Part shown: positions 37,435-48,192 of the stretch, piece after piece
How the letters are laid out: each line of letters starts with the position of its first letter
Position numbering within the stretch: position 1 is the first letter of the stretch
NCBI GenBank assembly: GCA_017934475.1
Contig: JAGBJN010000001.1
Location: 1-64,000 of the forward strand
DNA: 64,000 bases
Direction of reading: 5' to 3'
From: Clostridia bacterium
GTDB taxonomy: Bacteria > Bacillota > Clostridia > TANB77 > CAG-508
Position numbers and translations under genes: made by a program
Notes under the pieces: generated by a model
Databases searched by the model: none
The model's input: only the letters and a program-made list of their open reading frames with translations
Told to the model about the DNA's origin: nothing

Positions 37435-37475
37435 AAAAGGAGACATTTCTAATTTTAGAACGTCTCCTTTTTTAT
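37435..37475. terminator. Bidirectional terminator
   Basis: AAAAGGAGAC / GTCTCCTTTT with an inner TTCTAA/TTAGAA stem, between the small peptide and uvrA. Confidence 0.7.
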
Positions 37476-37478
37476 ATC

Positions 37479-40307
37479 TTATTTTAAATATTTCTTTAAA
37501 AACTTACCTGTATAACTTGTTTTATTTTTAACAATCTCTTCTGGTGTTCCTGTTGCAATTACTTCTCCTCCATTATCTCCACCTTCAGGTCCTAAATCTA
37601 TAATATGATCTGCTGTTTTTATTAGATCTAAATTATGTTCAATAACAATAATTGTATTACCTGTATCTACAAGTCTTTGTAAAATATCAACAAGTCTATG
37701 AACATCAGCTATATGAAGTCCTGTTGTAGGCTCATCTAAAATATAAAGAGTTTTTCCTGTTGCTTTTTTAGAAAGTTCTGTTGCAAGCTTAACTCTTTGC
37801 GCTTCTCCTCCTGATAATGTTGTAGATGGTTGTCCAAGTTTAATGTATCCTAACCCAACATCATATAAAGCTTGAATCTTATTTTTAATTCTAGGCATAT
37901 TTTTGAAAAATTCAAGAGCATCTTCAACTGTCATATCTAGAACATCTGCTATATTTTTACCTTTATATTTAACTTCTAATGTTTCTCTATTATATCTCTT
38001 TCCTCTACAAACTTCGCATGGTACATAAATATCTGATAAGAAATGCATCTCTATTTTATGAACACCATCGCCTGAACAAGATTCACATCTACCACCTGGA
38101 ACATTGAAACTAAATCTTCCTTTATCATATCCCCTCATTTTTGCTTCATTAGTACCTGCAAATAAATCACGAATATAATCAAATACACCTGTATATGTTG
38201 CAGGATTAGAGCGAGGTGTTCTTCCTATAGGAGATTGGTCTATATTGATAATTTTATCAATATTTTCCATTCCTTTTATTTCTTTGCATTTTCCACTCTT
38301 TATATTTGAACCATTTATTTCTTTTTCAAGACTCTTACATAATACTTCATTTACAAGTGTACTTTTACCAGAACCTGATACTCCAGTTACACATACAAAT
38401 TTTCCAAGTGGGAATTTAACATCTATATTTTTAAGGTTGTTTTCTTTTGCTCCTTTTACCTCAATTGCCTTTCCATTACCTTTTCTTCTTTTGACTGGAA
38501 CTTCTATTTTCTTTCTTCCACTTAAATATGCACCTGTAATAGATTCTTTAACTTTTTTAATTTGCTCTGCTGTTCCTTGTGCTAAAACATTACCACCATG
38601 TACACCTGCACCAGGACCAATATCTATAATTTGATCTGCTGCATACATTGTATCTTCGTCATGTTCTACAACAAGAACTGTATTTCCTAAATCTCTTAGT
38701 TTTTTTAATGTAGCTATTAATTTATCATTATCTCTTTGATGAAGTCCTATACTTGGTTCATCAAGTATATAAAGTACCCCTGTTAAACCAGAACCAATTT
38801 GTGTTGCAAGTCTAATTCTTTGTGCTTCTCCTCCTGATAAAGTTCCTGCTGCTCTAGATAATGTTAAATATTCAAGACCAACATCTATTAAAAATTGTAA
38901 TCTTGTATTTAATTCTTTTAATATTTGTTCTGCTATCATTTCATTTTTCTTACTTAATGTAAGTTTGTTTATATAGTCTTTTATTTTATCTATAGACATA
39001 TCTGTAAGCTCATTTATATTTTTACTTCCTACTTTTACTGCTAAACTATTTTCATTTAACCTTGAACCATTACAAGTTGGACATGGACAATCGCTCATAT
39101 ACATCTCATAGAAGTTTCTCATACCATCTGATTTAGTTTCATTATGTCTTCTTTCTAATGTTGGAATAACACCTTCAAATGGTGAGGAAAACTTTCTAGT
39201 TCCTGCAAATGAAGAATATTCAAAATCTATTATATCATCACCTGTTCCGTATAGTATTTTATCTAAAAATTCACGTGGAAGTTTTTTTATTGGTACATCT
39301 TTTATTTTAACACCATAATGTTTACCTATACTTTCAAAATACATTTTAGCCATAGTGTCACCTTTTTTCATAGTGCTTGCACCAAAAGCTTTAACACCAT
39401 CATATAATGTTTTATTTTTATCTGGTATTATTAAATCTTCATCCATTCTCATTAAAAATCCAAGACCTGTACAAGTAGGACATGCACCAAATGGATTATT
39501 GAATGAAAACATTCTTGGTGACAATTCTTCAAAGCTAATCCCACATTCTGGGCAGGCGTAATTTCCACTAAATAGCATTTCTTTTTTATTAGTACTATCT
39601 TCAATTAGAACTAGGTTATTTGCATATTTTAAAGCAATTTCAACAGATTCTGTAAGTCTTGCTCTTATCTCTTCTTTTATAACTAATCTATCAACTATAA
39701 GTTCAATATTATGTTTTTTCTTTCTATCTAAATCCAAATCATCTGTAAGTTCAACTACTTCTCCATCTACTCTTGCTCTTACAAAACCATCTTTTTGATA
39801 TCCTTCAAGTTGTTTAACAAATTCACCTTTTTTACCTCTAATGATAGGTGCTAAAACTTGGACTTTTGTGCCTTCCTCAAGTTCCATAATACTATCTACC
39901 ATTTGATCAATTGATTGTTTTTCTATTTTTCTACCACATTTGGGACAATATGGAACACCAATTCTAGCATACAATAAACGTATATAATCATATATCTCAG
40001 TAACAGTACCAACTGTAGAACGTGGATTTTTAGATGTTGTTTTTTGATCTATTGATATTGCAGGAGATAATCCTTCAATATTTTCAACATCTGGTTTTTC
40101 CATCATTCCTAGAAATTGTCTTGCATATGAAGATAGGCTTTCTACATATCTTCTTTGACCTTCTGCATATAAAGTATCAAAAGCAAGAGAAGATTTACCA
40201 GAACCTGATAATCCTGTTATAACCACAAGTTTATCTCTCGGTATTTCTAAATCTATATTTTTAAGATTATGTTCTTTTGCCCCTTTTATTATTATTTTAT
40301 CATTCAT
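37479..40307 (-). CDS. uvrA: Excinuclease ABC subunit A
   Basis: 942 aa. Two ABC ATPase halves with Walker [10 protein letters not shown] (32-40) and GVSGSGKST, two zinc fingers (CPKCG region and CESCSGDG ... CEVCRG) and signatures LSGGEAQR twice. Forms the UvrA2B damage scanner. No recoding needed. UvrB lies 2.5 kb downstream in transcription order reversed. Confidence 0.97.
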   Translation of the reverse strand: MNDKIIIKGAKEHNLKNIDLEIPRDKLVVITGLSGSGKSSLAFDTLYAEGQRRYVESLSSYARQFLGMMEKPDVENIEGLSPAISIDQKTTSKNPRSTVGTVTEIYDYIRLLYARIGVPYCPKCGRKIEKQSIDQMVDSIMELEEGTKVQVLAPIIRGKKGEFVKQLEGYQKDGFVRARVDGEVVELTDDLDLDRKKKHNIELIVDRLVIKEEIRARLTESVEIALKYANNLVLIEDSTNKKEMLFSGNYACPECGISFEELSPRMFSFNNPFGACPTCTGLGFLMRMDEDLIIPDKNKTLYDGVKAFGASTMKKGDTMAKMYFESIGKHYGVKIKDVPIKKLPREFLDKILYGTGDDIIDFEYSSFAGTRKFSSPFEGVIPTLERRHNETKSDGMRNFYEMYMSDCPCPTCNGSRLNENSLAVKVGSKNINELTDMSIDKIKDYINKLTLSKKNEMIAEQILKELNTRLQFLIDVGLEYLTLSRAAGTLSGGEAQRIRLATQIGSGLTGVLYILDEPSIGLHQRDNDKLIATLKKLRDLGNTVLVVEHDEDTMYAADQIIDIGPGAGVHGGNVLAQGTAEQIKKVKESITGAYLSGRKKIEVPVKRRKGNGKAIEVKGAKENNLKNIDVKFPLGKFVCVTGVSGSGKSTLVNEVLCKSLEKEINGSNIKSGKCKEIKGMENIDKIINIDQSPIGRTPRSNPATYTGVFDYIRDLFAGTNEAKMRGYDKGRFSFNVPGGRCESCSGDGVHKIEMHFLSDIYVPCEVCRGKRYNRETLEVKYKGKNIADVLDMTVEDALEFFKNMPRIKNKIQALYDVGLGYIKLGQPSTTLSGGEAQRVKLATELSKKATGKTLYILDEPTTGLHIADVHRLVDILQRLVDTGNTIIVIEHNLDLIKTADHIIDLGPEGGDNGGEVIATGTPEEIVKNKTSYTGKFLKKYLK

Positions 40308-40523
40308 TTTTCTGCCCCCATTTTATATTTGACAATTATTAATATTGTATTAAGTATAAGTATTATAATAAGATTTATACAAAAAGTCAATAGTTTTTCA
40401 AACATATGTTTCTATATAACTGATATTTGCAATTTTACTAAAAATATGTTATTATGTAACTATGTTTTTCATGTAGTAAATAATATGTATCAAAAATTTA
40501 AGCATATTAAGGAGGACAAAAAA

Positions 40524-40838
40524 ATGAGAACATTAATTCCAGTTGAAGAAAAAATGATCTCAGAGGCGCAGTTCGGGTTATACAACCTGTACTACATCAT
40601 CACCAGAAAGAAAGCAAACGAACTTCGGGATCAGGGTTTTATCGTAACTGATTCCAAAGAAAGTAACAGCTTCCCTCGGCTCCATAAAATTGATTGGAGT
40701 AAAGCATGCGTCGGAAAGTTTGATTACGAAGATGTGACTAAGCTTGACGAAAAAAACGATGAATATACATTTCCCCAGAAATTGTATATCATATCCTACA
40801 AAAATGACGCACTGCGGAAACAGAAAAACAAAAAGTAA
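40524..40838 (+). CDS. 104-aa unknown protein of foreign composition
   Basis: Start at ATG 40524 behind AGGAGG. Codons such as CTG, TAC, ATC, ACC and three in-frame CGG (codons 35, 52 and 98), read as arginine in ELRDQGF, SFPRLHK and ALRKQK, differ from the neighbouring genes. It encodes a soluble protein ending KQKNKK. Unknown family. It argues that CGG can still mean arginine here, or that the gene is too recent to have been adapted. Confidence 0.65.
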   Translation: MRTLIPVEEKMISEAQFGLYNLYYIITRKKANELRDQGFIVTDSKESNSFPRLHKIDWSKACVGKFDYEDVTKLDEKNDEYTFPQKLYIISYKNDALRKQKNKK

Positions 40839-40841
40839 ATA

Positions 40842-40876
40842 CAAAGAGCACTTTAGTAATACTGAAGTGCTCTTTT
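40842..40876. terminator. Bidirectional terminator
   Basis: AAAGAGCACTT / AAGTGCTCTTTT, between convergent genes. Confidence 0.7.
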
Positions 40877-40879
40877 ACT

Positions 40880-41392
40880 TTATACTACTTTACCTGGAAT
40901 ACCAACAATAGTAACTCCTGGTTCAACATTATTTAATATAACAGCATTTGCTCCTATTTTTACATCGTCTCCTATTTTTATAGGTCCTAATATTTTAGCT
41001 CCACATCCAATAATAACATTATTTCCTATATCTGGATGTCTTTTATTTTTTTCCTTTCCCGTTCCCCCTAATGTTACTCCATGGTAAATTGTACAATTAT
41101 TTCCTATGGTAGAGGTTTCTCCGATAACTATTCCCATTCCATGATCTATAAATAATCTTCTTCCAATTTTTGCTCCAGGATGTATTTCAATTCCAGTTAA
41201 GAATCTTCCTATTTGAGAAATATATCTTGCTAAAAAGAAAAATTTATATTTATAAAAAAAATGAGAAATTCTATATAAAACAAGTACATGAAAACCTTGA
41301 TATAAAAATACAACTTCCAACACATTTCTTGCAGCAGGATCTTTATCTTTTATATTTTTAGCATCTTCATATAACTCCTTTAAAAATTTCAT
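40880..41392 (-). CDS. cysE: Serine O-acetyltransferase
   Basis: 170 aa, left-handed beta-helix acetyltransferase. N-terminal helical cap with [18 protein letters not shown], then hexapeptide repeats ([20 protein letters not shown], then [20 protein letters not shown]) and the ending [13 protein letters not shown]. Makes O-acetylserine for cysteine synthesis. Shorter than the E. coli enzyme, as in other short CysE forms. Confidence 0.88.
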   Translation of the reverse strand: MKFLKELYEDAKNIKDKDPAARNVLEVVFLYQGFHVLVLYRISHFFYKYKFFFLARYISQIGRFLTGIEIHPGAKIGRRLFIDHGMGIVIGETSTIGNNCTIYHGVTLGGTGKEKNKRHPDIGNNVIIGCGAKILGPIKIGDDVKIGANAVILNNVEPGVTIVGIPGKVV

Positions 41393-41452
41393 AATACCAC
41401 CTGTAATAATATATGTATTAAAGCTATATTTTGTTATTTATTTCATAAACTA

Positions 41453-41480
41453 AAAGGAGCCTTAATAAAGGCTCCTTTCA
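41453..41480 (-). terminator. Terminator
   Basis: AAAAGGAGCC TTAATAAA GGCTCCTTTT, perfect stem at the 3' end of the secreted-protein gene at 41486. Confidence 0.65.
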
Positions 41481-41485
41481 AACAC

Positions 41486-42661
41486 CTATTTTATTTTCAT
41501 GTAGTAGACTTCTCTTGTATCAGCATTATAATACATAAATACTCTCTGATTTTCCGAGAAAACATCTACAAAGTTTTGTGAATCATACTCATTAGAAAAA
41601 TGATATGACCTTGTTGGACTTTCCCAAGTTGTAAATTCAATTGTACCATCTTTAGAGATTTCAAACTCCCTAATGTACTCTTTTCTTGCAATAATGTAAC
41701 CATCAACATTTGTTACATCAATATCTTTCCATTCAAGATCATCCCTACTTGCCAGGTCCTCACATTTAAGAGATTCATTAATTATCTCATCACAAGAAGA
41801 ATTCATCGTTGTCCAATATCTGTTCCAATCTTCATCAGAAAAAGCATATTCTGACGAAATTTTAAAATATGTTCTATTACATTCACCATAATAGTCTTCA
41901 AGCCAAGGATCTGTATATTCAATCATAAGACCAATAGCTTCATTTGGAACACCATATTTTTCAATTCTCTCCTTGTACAAGCATGACGGGAAAAATCCCT
42001 CAATAAGTGAGTCTTCAGGATGTTCATGGTTAAAGTCATCAAAACTGATATTTTGACCTCTTGTGAGCGACCAATTATCAAAATGATAGACTCTCCTGTC
42101 TGTAGTAGTTACAAGTTGAACTAAATCTCCAGGCTCTGAAACAAATCTCTGAAAAGCCCAATCATTTTTTGGATCAATAAGAAATCTTTTACTTGGATTA
42201 TCTTCAAGTGTAAATACTACTGCACCTGATTTTAAGGTATCAATAGTTTTGATTATGCCAATCTTGTAAACAAGTCTTGATTTCTCATTAGAGTAATCAT
42301 CGTTCCAAGAAAGTTTAGACATCCACCTGATATATTGATCCATAGTTTGATATTTCTTATCCATAATCTCTTTAGAATAATCTTCAGTTAAAGACATATA
42401 CCGAATAGTATAATAATTAACTACTTCGTTATTCTCTTCTCCCTCAGATTTTAGTTTAGCAAGCATTTCAGCTTCTGTTTCTGCACTTTCAACTGTAACC
42501 TTAATTCCAAAATTTTCAGGATGTCTTGTTGAGTATTCTCCAACATTTTCATCAGTTACTTCGTCATCTGGTGCTGCATAGACAATTGATAATTGCAGCA
42601 AAAAAAGAATAATTGCTACAAAACTCATTACAAAAAGCTTTACATTGACCCGCCTCTTCAT
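41486..42661 (-). CDS. Secreted protein of unknown function, foreign composition
   Basis: 391 aa with a signal peptide (MKRRVNVKLFVMSFVAIILF, then LLQLSIVYAAPDD; cleavage likely after YAA). The rest is polar and aromatic. Codons 4 and 87 are CGG, read as arginine (MKRRV and TIRYM). This agrees with its more G/C-rich third positions. No domain recognised. It sits between uvrB and cysE as an isolated insert. Confidence 0.65.
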   Translation of the reverse strand: MKRRVNVKLFVMSFVAIILFLLQLSIVYAAPDDEVTDENVGEYSTRHPENFGIKVTVESAETEAEMLAKLKSEGEENNEVVNYYTIRYMSLTEDYSKEIMDKKYQTMDQYIRWMSKLSWNDDYSNEKSRLVYKIGIIKTIDTLKSGAVVFTLEDNPSKRFLIDPKNDWAFQRFVSEPGDLVQLVTTTDRRVYHFDNWSLTRGQNISFDDFNHEHPEDSLIEGFFPSCLYKERIEKYGVPNEAIGLMIEYTDPWLEDYYGECNRTYFKISSEYAFSDEDWNRYWTTMNSSCDEIINESLKCEDLASRDDLEWKDIDVTNVDGYIIARKEYIREFEISKDGTIEFTTWESPTRSYHFSNEYDSQNFVDVFSENQRVFMYYNADTREVYYMKIK

Positions 42662-42757
42662 TATGCTTAGTCCTCCTTAAATAAGTTGATAAAAAAATAA
42701 GTTACAAAAGTTATTATACTAAAATTTAAGTAAATTTTCAAGCAGGATAAATAAATA

Positions 42758-42783
42758 AGGAGAATAATCAAATTATTCTCCTG
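42758..42783 (-). terminator. Terminator of uvrB
   Basis: Minus strand AGGAGAATAAT TTG ATTATTCTCCT overlapping the uvrB stop, followed by T/A-rich DNA. Confidence 0.6.
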
Positions 42784-44727
42784 TTAATTCTTTAATTTTA
42801 TCACGTAATTCCGCAGCCTTTTCAAATTCCATTTGAGATGCATATTTTAACATCTCTTCTGTCAACTTATCTACTATTTCTTGTAAATCCGCTTCTTTAG
42901 GAATATTATATTCATTTACTGCTTCTTCAACTATGCTAGCTTTAATAGCAGCTCTAATATCTTTTTTTATAGTTTGTGGTACAATATTATTTACTCTATT
43001 ATACTCTTCTTGTATTTCTCTTCTTCTGTTTGTTTCAGAAATAGCTTTTTCCATACTTTCTGTTAATTCATCAGCATACATTATAACTTTTCCATTTGTG
43101 TTTCTTGCAGCTCTTCCTATTGTTTGAATTAAAGAACGTTCAGAACGAAGGAATCCTTCTTTATCTGCATCTAGTATTGCAACTAAAGATACTTCTGGTA
43201 TATCTAATCCTTCTCTTAATAGGTTTATACCTACTAAAACATCAAATTCACCAAGCCTTAAATTTCTTATTATTTCCATTCTCTCTAATGCTTTTATATC
43301 AGAATGCATGTATTTAACTTTAATACCTAATTCTGCAAGATATGCTGATAAATCTTCAGCCATCTTTTTAGTTAATGTTGTTACTAACACTCTCTCTTGA
43401 TTTTCAACTCTTTGTCTTATTTGTTCTACTAAATCATCTACTTGATTTGTTACAGGCTTAACTTCAATTTTGGGATCAAGTAATCCAGTCGGTCTGATAA
43501 TTTGCTCTACAACATTATCTCCTGATTTCTCTTTTTCATAATCAGCAGGTGTTGCACTAACAAATATACATTGATTAACTCTTTCTTCAAATTCTTTAAA
43601 TGTAAGTGGTCTATTATCAAATGCAGAAGGAAGTCTAAATCCATATTCGACTAAAGATTCTTTCCTTGCTCTATCTCCATTATACATTGCTCTTACTTGT
43701 GGAATAGTTGCATGTGATTCATCTATAATTAATAAGAAATCATCTGGAAAATAGTTAAATAATGTATATGGAGGTGAACCAGGTTCTCTTCCTGAAATAT
43801 GTCTAGAATAATTTTCAATTCCTTGACAGAAACCTGTTTCCTTCATCATTTCAATATCAAAGTTTGTTCTTTCTTCTATTCTTTGTGCTTCTATAAGTTT
43901 TCCTTGTGATTTAAAATATTCAACTCTTTCCTTCATTTCTTCTTCTATTGTTACAATAGCTCTTTCCATCTTTTCTTTAGAAGTAACATAATGAGAATTT
44001 GGGAATATCCATACATGGTTTCTAACTCCTGTTACTTTACCTGTTAGCGGATTTATTTCACTTATCTTTTCTACTTCATCACCCCAAAATTCAACTCTAA
44101 TTGCAGTTTCACTTTCTTCTGATGGATATATTTCTACAATATCGCCTTTTGCTCTAAATGTTCCTCTTTTAAAATCAAGTTCATTTCTAGAATATTGAAG
44201 ATCTACTAGTTTATTTAACATTGCGTTTCTTTCTATTTTCATACCAGGTCTTAATGATATTGTTAAATTTTCATAATCAATTGGATCTCCCAAACCATAA
44301 ATACAAGAAACTGATGCAACTATAATAACATCTCTTGTTTCAAATAAAGATGCAGTTGCACTATGACGAAGTTTATCTATTTCATCATTTACAGCTGAAT
44401 CTTTTTCTATATATGTATCTGATGACGCAATATATGCTTCTGGTTGATAATAATCAAAATATGAAACAAAATACTCAACCCTGTTACCGTGGGAAGAACT
44501 CTTTGAGTTCACTATAAAGTTGTCCAGCCAGTGTTTTATTATGTGCTAAAATAAGTGTTGGTTTCTGAACATTTGCTATAACATTTGCCATAGTAAATGT
44601 TTTTCCGAGAACCTGTAACACCAAGAAGTGTCTGGAATTTCTTACCTTCTTTAATTCCTTTACTTAAATATTCTATTGCTTCAGGTTGATCACCTGATGG
44701 CTTATATTCTGACTTTAATTCAAACAT
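42773..44727 (-). CDS. uvrB: Excinuclease ABC subunit B (requires two +1 skips)
   Basis: 650 aa after skipping C at 44607 and 44489. Starts at ATG 44727 (AAGGAGG before it). The first skip falls inside Walker A: GVTGS (36-40) then GKT (41-43). The second restores [20 protein letters not shown]. Further on, the beta-hairpin segment, helicase motifs ([46 protein letters not shown]) and the C-terminal UvrC-binding helix pair are intact over 571 residues. The unrecoded reading frames are 76 and 579 codons long. The strong conservation elsewhere argues that the gene is functional. uvrA is upstream on the chromosome. Confidence 0.93.
44489..44489 (-). other. Recoding site: extra C before Gly codon (CCA-C-GGT)
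   Basis: TTC TTC CCA CGG TAA is a stop in zero frame; skipping C gives CCA GGT AAC AGG, that is FFPGNRVEYF of UvrB. Confidence 0.85.
44607..44607 (-). other. Recoding site: extra C before Gly codon (TCT-C-GGA)
   Basis: ACA GGT TCT CGG AAA AAC in zero frame; skipping C gives ACA GGT TCT GGA AAA ACA, the Walker A TGSGKT. Confidence 0.9.
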
Positions 44728-44737
44728 TTTTTCCTCC

Positions 44738-44865
44738 TTGTGACCTAAAAATTGACAACTATTAACCAAAAATTCGTGTAATTAGGCGAACAAATTCGTG
44801 TAATTCGTTCGCTTTTTTATTTTTTTTAGTAAACATAAATTACAATTACACGACTTGGGTCACAA
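44738..44865. repeat. Repeats at the uvrB-element junction (possible attachment site)
   Basis: TTCGTGTAATT occurs at 44773-44783 and 44795-44805 and, reversed, AATTACACGA at 44844-44853. TTGTGACC (44738-44745, within the uvrB ribosome-site region) faces GGTCACAA (44858-44865). Inverted and direct copies next to two tyrosine recombinases suggest arm and core sites. A GCGAAC/GTTCGC stem (44786-44812) can act as terminator for leftward or rightward RNA. Confidence 0.45.
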
Positions 44866-45009
44866 ACTTCATTTTTTCTAACTAAATAATACCAAATAAG
44901 ATTATATAAAATTAAGTACGATTAAATATATTTCGTTGGTATTAAGTTACTACATTTTAACACCTTTATACAAAAAATACAAGACAATAAAATGTCCTGC
45001 ATTTTTATA

Positions 45010-46362
45010 CTATGCACATAGCTTTTTATAAAACTCATCCATAATTACATCTGTTTCTATATCTGTACAATCAACAACTGTCTTTTTGTCTTCTGGTATA
45101 AGTTTACTAATTATTGGTTCTAATTCTGTTAAACAATCATATATTATTTCATTCTTATCTGTATAATTTTCAAATGTAATAATTTCTGAAGAGTGTCCTA
45201 GTAGTTGAGATATTGCTTTCATACTAAAGTTGTTTTTAGCAAGTATTGTAGAATAAGTAGTTCTTAATTTATGAAATGGCAAATCTGGCACACCAGTTTT
45301 AGCTTTAAGTTCCTCAAAAGGCTTAAATATATATCCTCTACTTCTTGGCCTTCCATAAGATGAGCAACAAACATAATTTAAATCTTGAAACGGATTAGTT
45401 TTATCGTTCATCCTTCTTTTCTTATTTGCTTCATATATTTTTCTTTGATCTAATATAGCATCAAATACTAAATCCGGAATATCTAATGTTCTATAACTTG
45501 ATTTTGATTTTAAAGCTACTTCTTGTTTTGTAAATGTTTTTGGTGGTACATCTTCTTTCTTTACACCAATTTTTTTACCTAATTGTACCTCTAATTTCAA
45601 TTTTCTATGTATATAATTTATATCAGAATATTTTATTCCATTAATTTCACTTTTTCTTAGTCCCATTAAAGCAGCAAATAGTACATGCATATAGATTGGT
45701 GTACCTTTACTTTCTTTTATAAGCATTGCTACATTTTCTATTGAAAAAGTCTTTCTTTCATCAATAATTAGTGTGTGATAACTGTTTAACATCTCTTCTT
45801 GTTTTTCTTCTATTGTTTTTATACTTTTCCCTTTTGATTTTTCAACAGGTAAAGTTTCTCCTTTAGCAACATTTTGTGGTATAAAATTGTTTGATACCGC
45901 ATCATCTAAAGCACAATTTAATGTTGTTTGAACACATTTTGCTACACTTTTTGAGTAATTATATACTTCTTTATATAATTTACTAACATGACCTTTTTGC
46001 AATTTTATTAATTTTAATAAACCAATTCTTGGTATAATATGATTAAAAATGCAATTTTTATATACATCAAAACTTCCTGCCGCGCCAAGTCTTTTTGGTA
46101 ATACGAACTCATACCAATATTCCATATATGTTTTAACATCTATATGTGTATATACAATATAAGTTCTATTTTCTAATTTAGCAATAATTTTATTTCTTTC
46201 TTTTTCTGCAATATTTTTGCTCTCAAAACCAGAGTGCTGAACTGTTCTTTCTGACATATCTTCTAATGTAAGAACTACACGAAAGCCAAATCTTTTTTTT
46301 ATTGATGTAACATTATATATTTTATAACTAATATACCTTATAGATTTTAACTCTACAGCCAT
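45010..46362 (-). CDS. Tyrosine recombinase 2
   Basis: 450 aa. Arm-binding N-terminus, core-binding domain (about 75-180) and catalytic region with R in MGLRKSEINGI, FHKLRTTYST, LLGHSSEIITFENYTDK (nucleophile Y). Begins 3 bases after the stop of recombinase 1. Tandem recombinases of this kind act together in some Clostridia elements. Confidence 0.85.
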   Translation of the reverse strand: MAVELKSIRYISYKIYNVTSIKKRFGFRVVLTLEDMSERTVQHSGFESKNIAEKERNKIIAKLENRTYIVYTHIDVKTYMEYWYEFVLPKRLGAAGSFDVYKNCIFNHIIPRIGLLKLIKLQKGHVSKLYKEVYNYSKSVAKCVQTTLNCALDDAVSNNFIPQNVAKGETLPVEKSKGKSIKTIEEKQEEMLNSYHTLIIDERKTFSIENVAMLIKESKGTPIYMHVLFAALMGLRKSEINGIKYSDINYIHRKLKLEVQLGKKIGVKKEDVPPKTFTKQEVALKSKSSYRTLDIPDLVFDAILDQRKIYEANKKRRMNDKTNPFQDLNYVCCSSYGRPRSRGYIFKPFEELKAKTGVPDLPFHKLRTTYSTILAKNNFSMKAISQLLGHSSEIITFENYTDKNEIIYDCLTELEPIISKLIPEDKKTVVDCTDIETDVIMDEFYKKLCA

Positions 46363-46365
46363 ATT

Positions 46366-47574
46366 TTATGCCCCCATTTCCATTTTCTCTGATGAGAAAG
46401 TATTATTTATGAAAGCTAGTATTTTTTCTCTTTCTTCCATTACATCACAATAAATTTCAAATGTTGTATGTGGATTTGAATGTCCTAGAAGAGCAGCAAT
46501 TTTTATTATTGGTACACCCTGTTCTATCAATATAGTAGCAAATATATGCCTTAATCCATGTACTGATATTTTTGGAATATTTAATTTAGTACATGTTCTT
46601 GTTAGATATGTGTTTAAAGAACCTGGTCTATGAACCTTTCCTTCTTTTTCTTGAAAACTTATATAATTGTAATCTTCAAATTCTATATAAATTTCTTTTT
46701 GCTTTAGTAATTTTTCTATTCTTTTATTTAATTCATTAATTATTACCTTAGGAACTCGTAATGTTCGATAACTGTCTTCTTTTGGTGGCTTTTCAACTAA
46801 TTCGTATTTATCTACTTGTACTTTTATTGCATCTGGATTCTCAGCTAATGTTGGACTTGTAACTAATTCTCTGTCTATTTTTACTATTTGTTTTTCTATA
46901 TTAAAGTCAGAAAATTTTAATCCTATAATCTCTCCTTTTCTTAATCCACAGAATGTCGCAAGTAAAATCTCTAGATACCAATTACTTGTTTTAGCTTCTT
47001 TTAAAAGTTTCTTTAATTCTTCTTCTCTTAGTATCTTTATTTTTGGTTTTTGTCTTGAGTATTTTTTTGTATTTTCAATAGGATTAACAAGTATAAAATT
47101 ATTTAACTTTGCATCTTTCATCGCTAAATTTAATACTTCTCTACATTTATTACCTGCAGATTTTGTTATTTTAGATAATTCTTCTAATATGGAATTAAAA
47201 TAATCTGTATTTGCAAGTTTTAATTTTATGTTTGCTTTTTCATCTTCCATTTTTAGAAGCGGTAAAATAAAATTATATATTGCATAAGCAGTTCCAACTA
47301 TATAACCATTATCAGTTTGATTTTCTTTAAATATACATTCAAACCAATATACTAAATAATCTGACAGCATTACTTCATTATCAATCATTAAATGGTTAGC
47401 AGTTAGTTCTTTTATAAATTTTTCTTGGTATATTTTATAGCTTTCTTCGGCCTCTTCTTGTGTTTTAAAACCACCTATTTTACCATATTTTACAGTGTAA
47501 TCATCTTGTAGTTCTTTTGTTCTATGATACCAAGAACCTCTTTCAAAAAATGCTATGCTTTTACTATTTCCCAT
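46366..47574 (-). CDS. Tyrosine recombinase 1
   Basis: 402 aa. Start at 47574 (ATG behind GAGGAG), just inside the stop of the excisionase gene. Catalytic signature: R in CGLRKGEIIGL, HGLRHIFAT, LLGHSNPHTTFEIYCDVM (Y). Paralogue of recombinase 2 but of different N-terminal sequence. Together with the Xis-like protein they form an integration/excision module. Confidence 0.85.
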   Translation of the reverse strand: MGNSKSIAFFERGSWYHRTKELQDDYTVKYGKIGGFKTQEEAEESYKIYQEKFIKELTANHLMIDNEVMLSDYLVYWFECIFKENQTDNGYIVGTAYAIYNFILPLLKMEDEKANIKLKLANTDYFNSILEELSKITKSAGNKCREVLNLAMKDAKLNNFILVNPIENTKKYSRQKPKIKILREEELKKLLKEAKTSNWYLEILLATFCGLRKGEIIGLKFSDFNIEKQIVKIDRELVTSPTLAENPDAIKVQVDKYELVEKPPKEDSYRTLRVPKVIINELNKRIEKLLKQKEIYIEFEDYNYISFQEKEGKVHRPGSLNTYLTRTCTKLNIPKISVHGLRHIFATILIEQGVPIIKIAALLGHSNPHTTFEIYCDVMEEREKILAFINNTFSSEKMEMGA

Positions 47575-47578
47575 AAAA

Positions 47579-47773
47579 TCACTCCTCATTTAACCACGAA
47601 TCAAATGATTTAACAGGAATTTTATAAAGCTTACCTATTTTTATAATTTTAAAGAAATGAGTATTCGTATATACATCTTCTAAAAATTCATAAGCCTTAT
47701 TTTTTCCTATTCCTAAAATAACTTGTATATCCTCAGGATTATAAACATTTTTTTCTGTATTTTGATTTTCCAT
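47579..47773 (-). CDS. Excisionase-like protein
   Basis: 64 aa, start at 47773 (ATG behind GGAGGAG). A single MerR/Xis-like winged helix (YNPEDIQVILGIGKNKAYEF ... GKLYKIPVKSFDSWLNEE). It is the first gene of the recombinase operon. Confidence 0.75.
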   Translation of the reverse strand: MENQNTEKNVYNPEDIQVILGIGKNKAYEFLEDVYTNTHFFKIIKIGKLYKIPVKSFDSWLNEE

Positions 47774-47951
47774 TAACATCTCCTCCATAAAAGGCAACAA
47801 AAGTTTATTGTTAATAGAAATTGTGGTTGTTATCCCTTATATTTTAGCTTTTTATTTATAGCTAAATCAATTTCAAAAAAAAATTTGTCCAAAAACCTTA
47901 TTACCCTTTTTATTACTGCTTTTTATATATTTTTTAATTTTTCAAAAAATA

Positions 47952-47981
47952 AAAAAGTACCATAATTGTACTTTTATTCCA
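47952..47981 (-). terminator. Terminator
   Basis: AAAAGTAC CATAATT GTACTTTT, overlapping the end of the gene at 47974. Confidence 0.55.
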
Positions 47982-48192
47982 CTGTTATATTTTTTTTACC
48001 AAATTTCTTTATTAATTTCTTTCTCAATCTTTTTAATTCTACATCATCTGTATATAAATCAAACATTACTTCTATTTCTCTAATAAATGCTTCTACACTT
48101 CTTTCCTTATTTGCACTATTTTCTATACTATCAATTGCCAGTAAAACATAAGATATACACCATTGTCTATCTATAAAAGTTTTTTCTTCCAT
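47974..48192 (-). CDS. Unknown small protein
   Basis: 72 aa, start at 48192 (ATG behind GAGGAAATAAGG). Helical, no signal peptide. Overlaps the end of the membrane-protein gene upstream by 26 bases, a translational coupling. Not recognised. Confidence 0.5.
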   Translation of the reverse strand: MEEKTFIDRQWCISYVLLAIDSIENSANKERSVEAFIREIEVMFDLYTDDVELKRLRKKLIKKFGKKNITVE

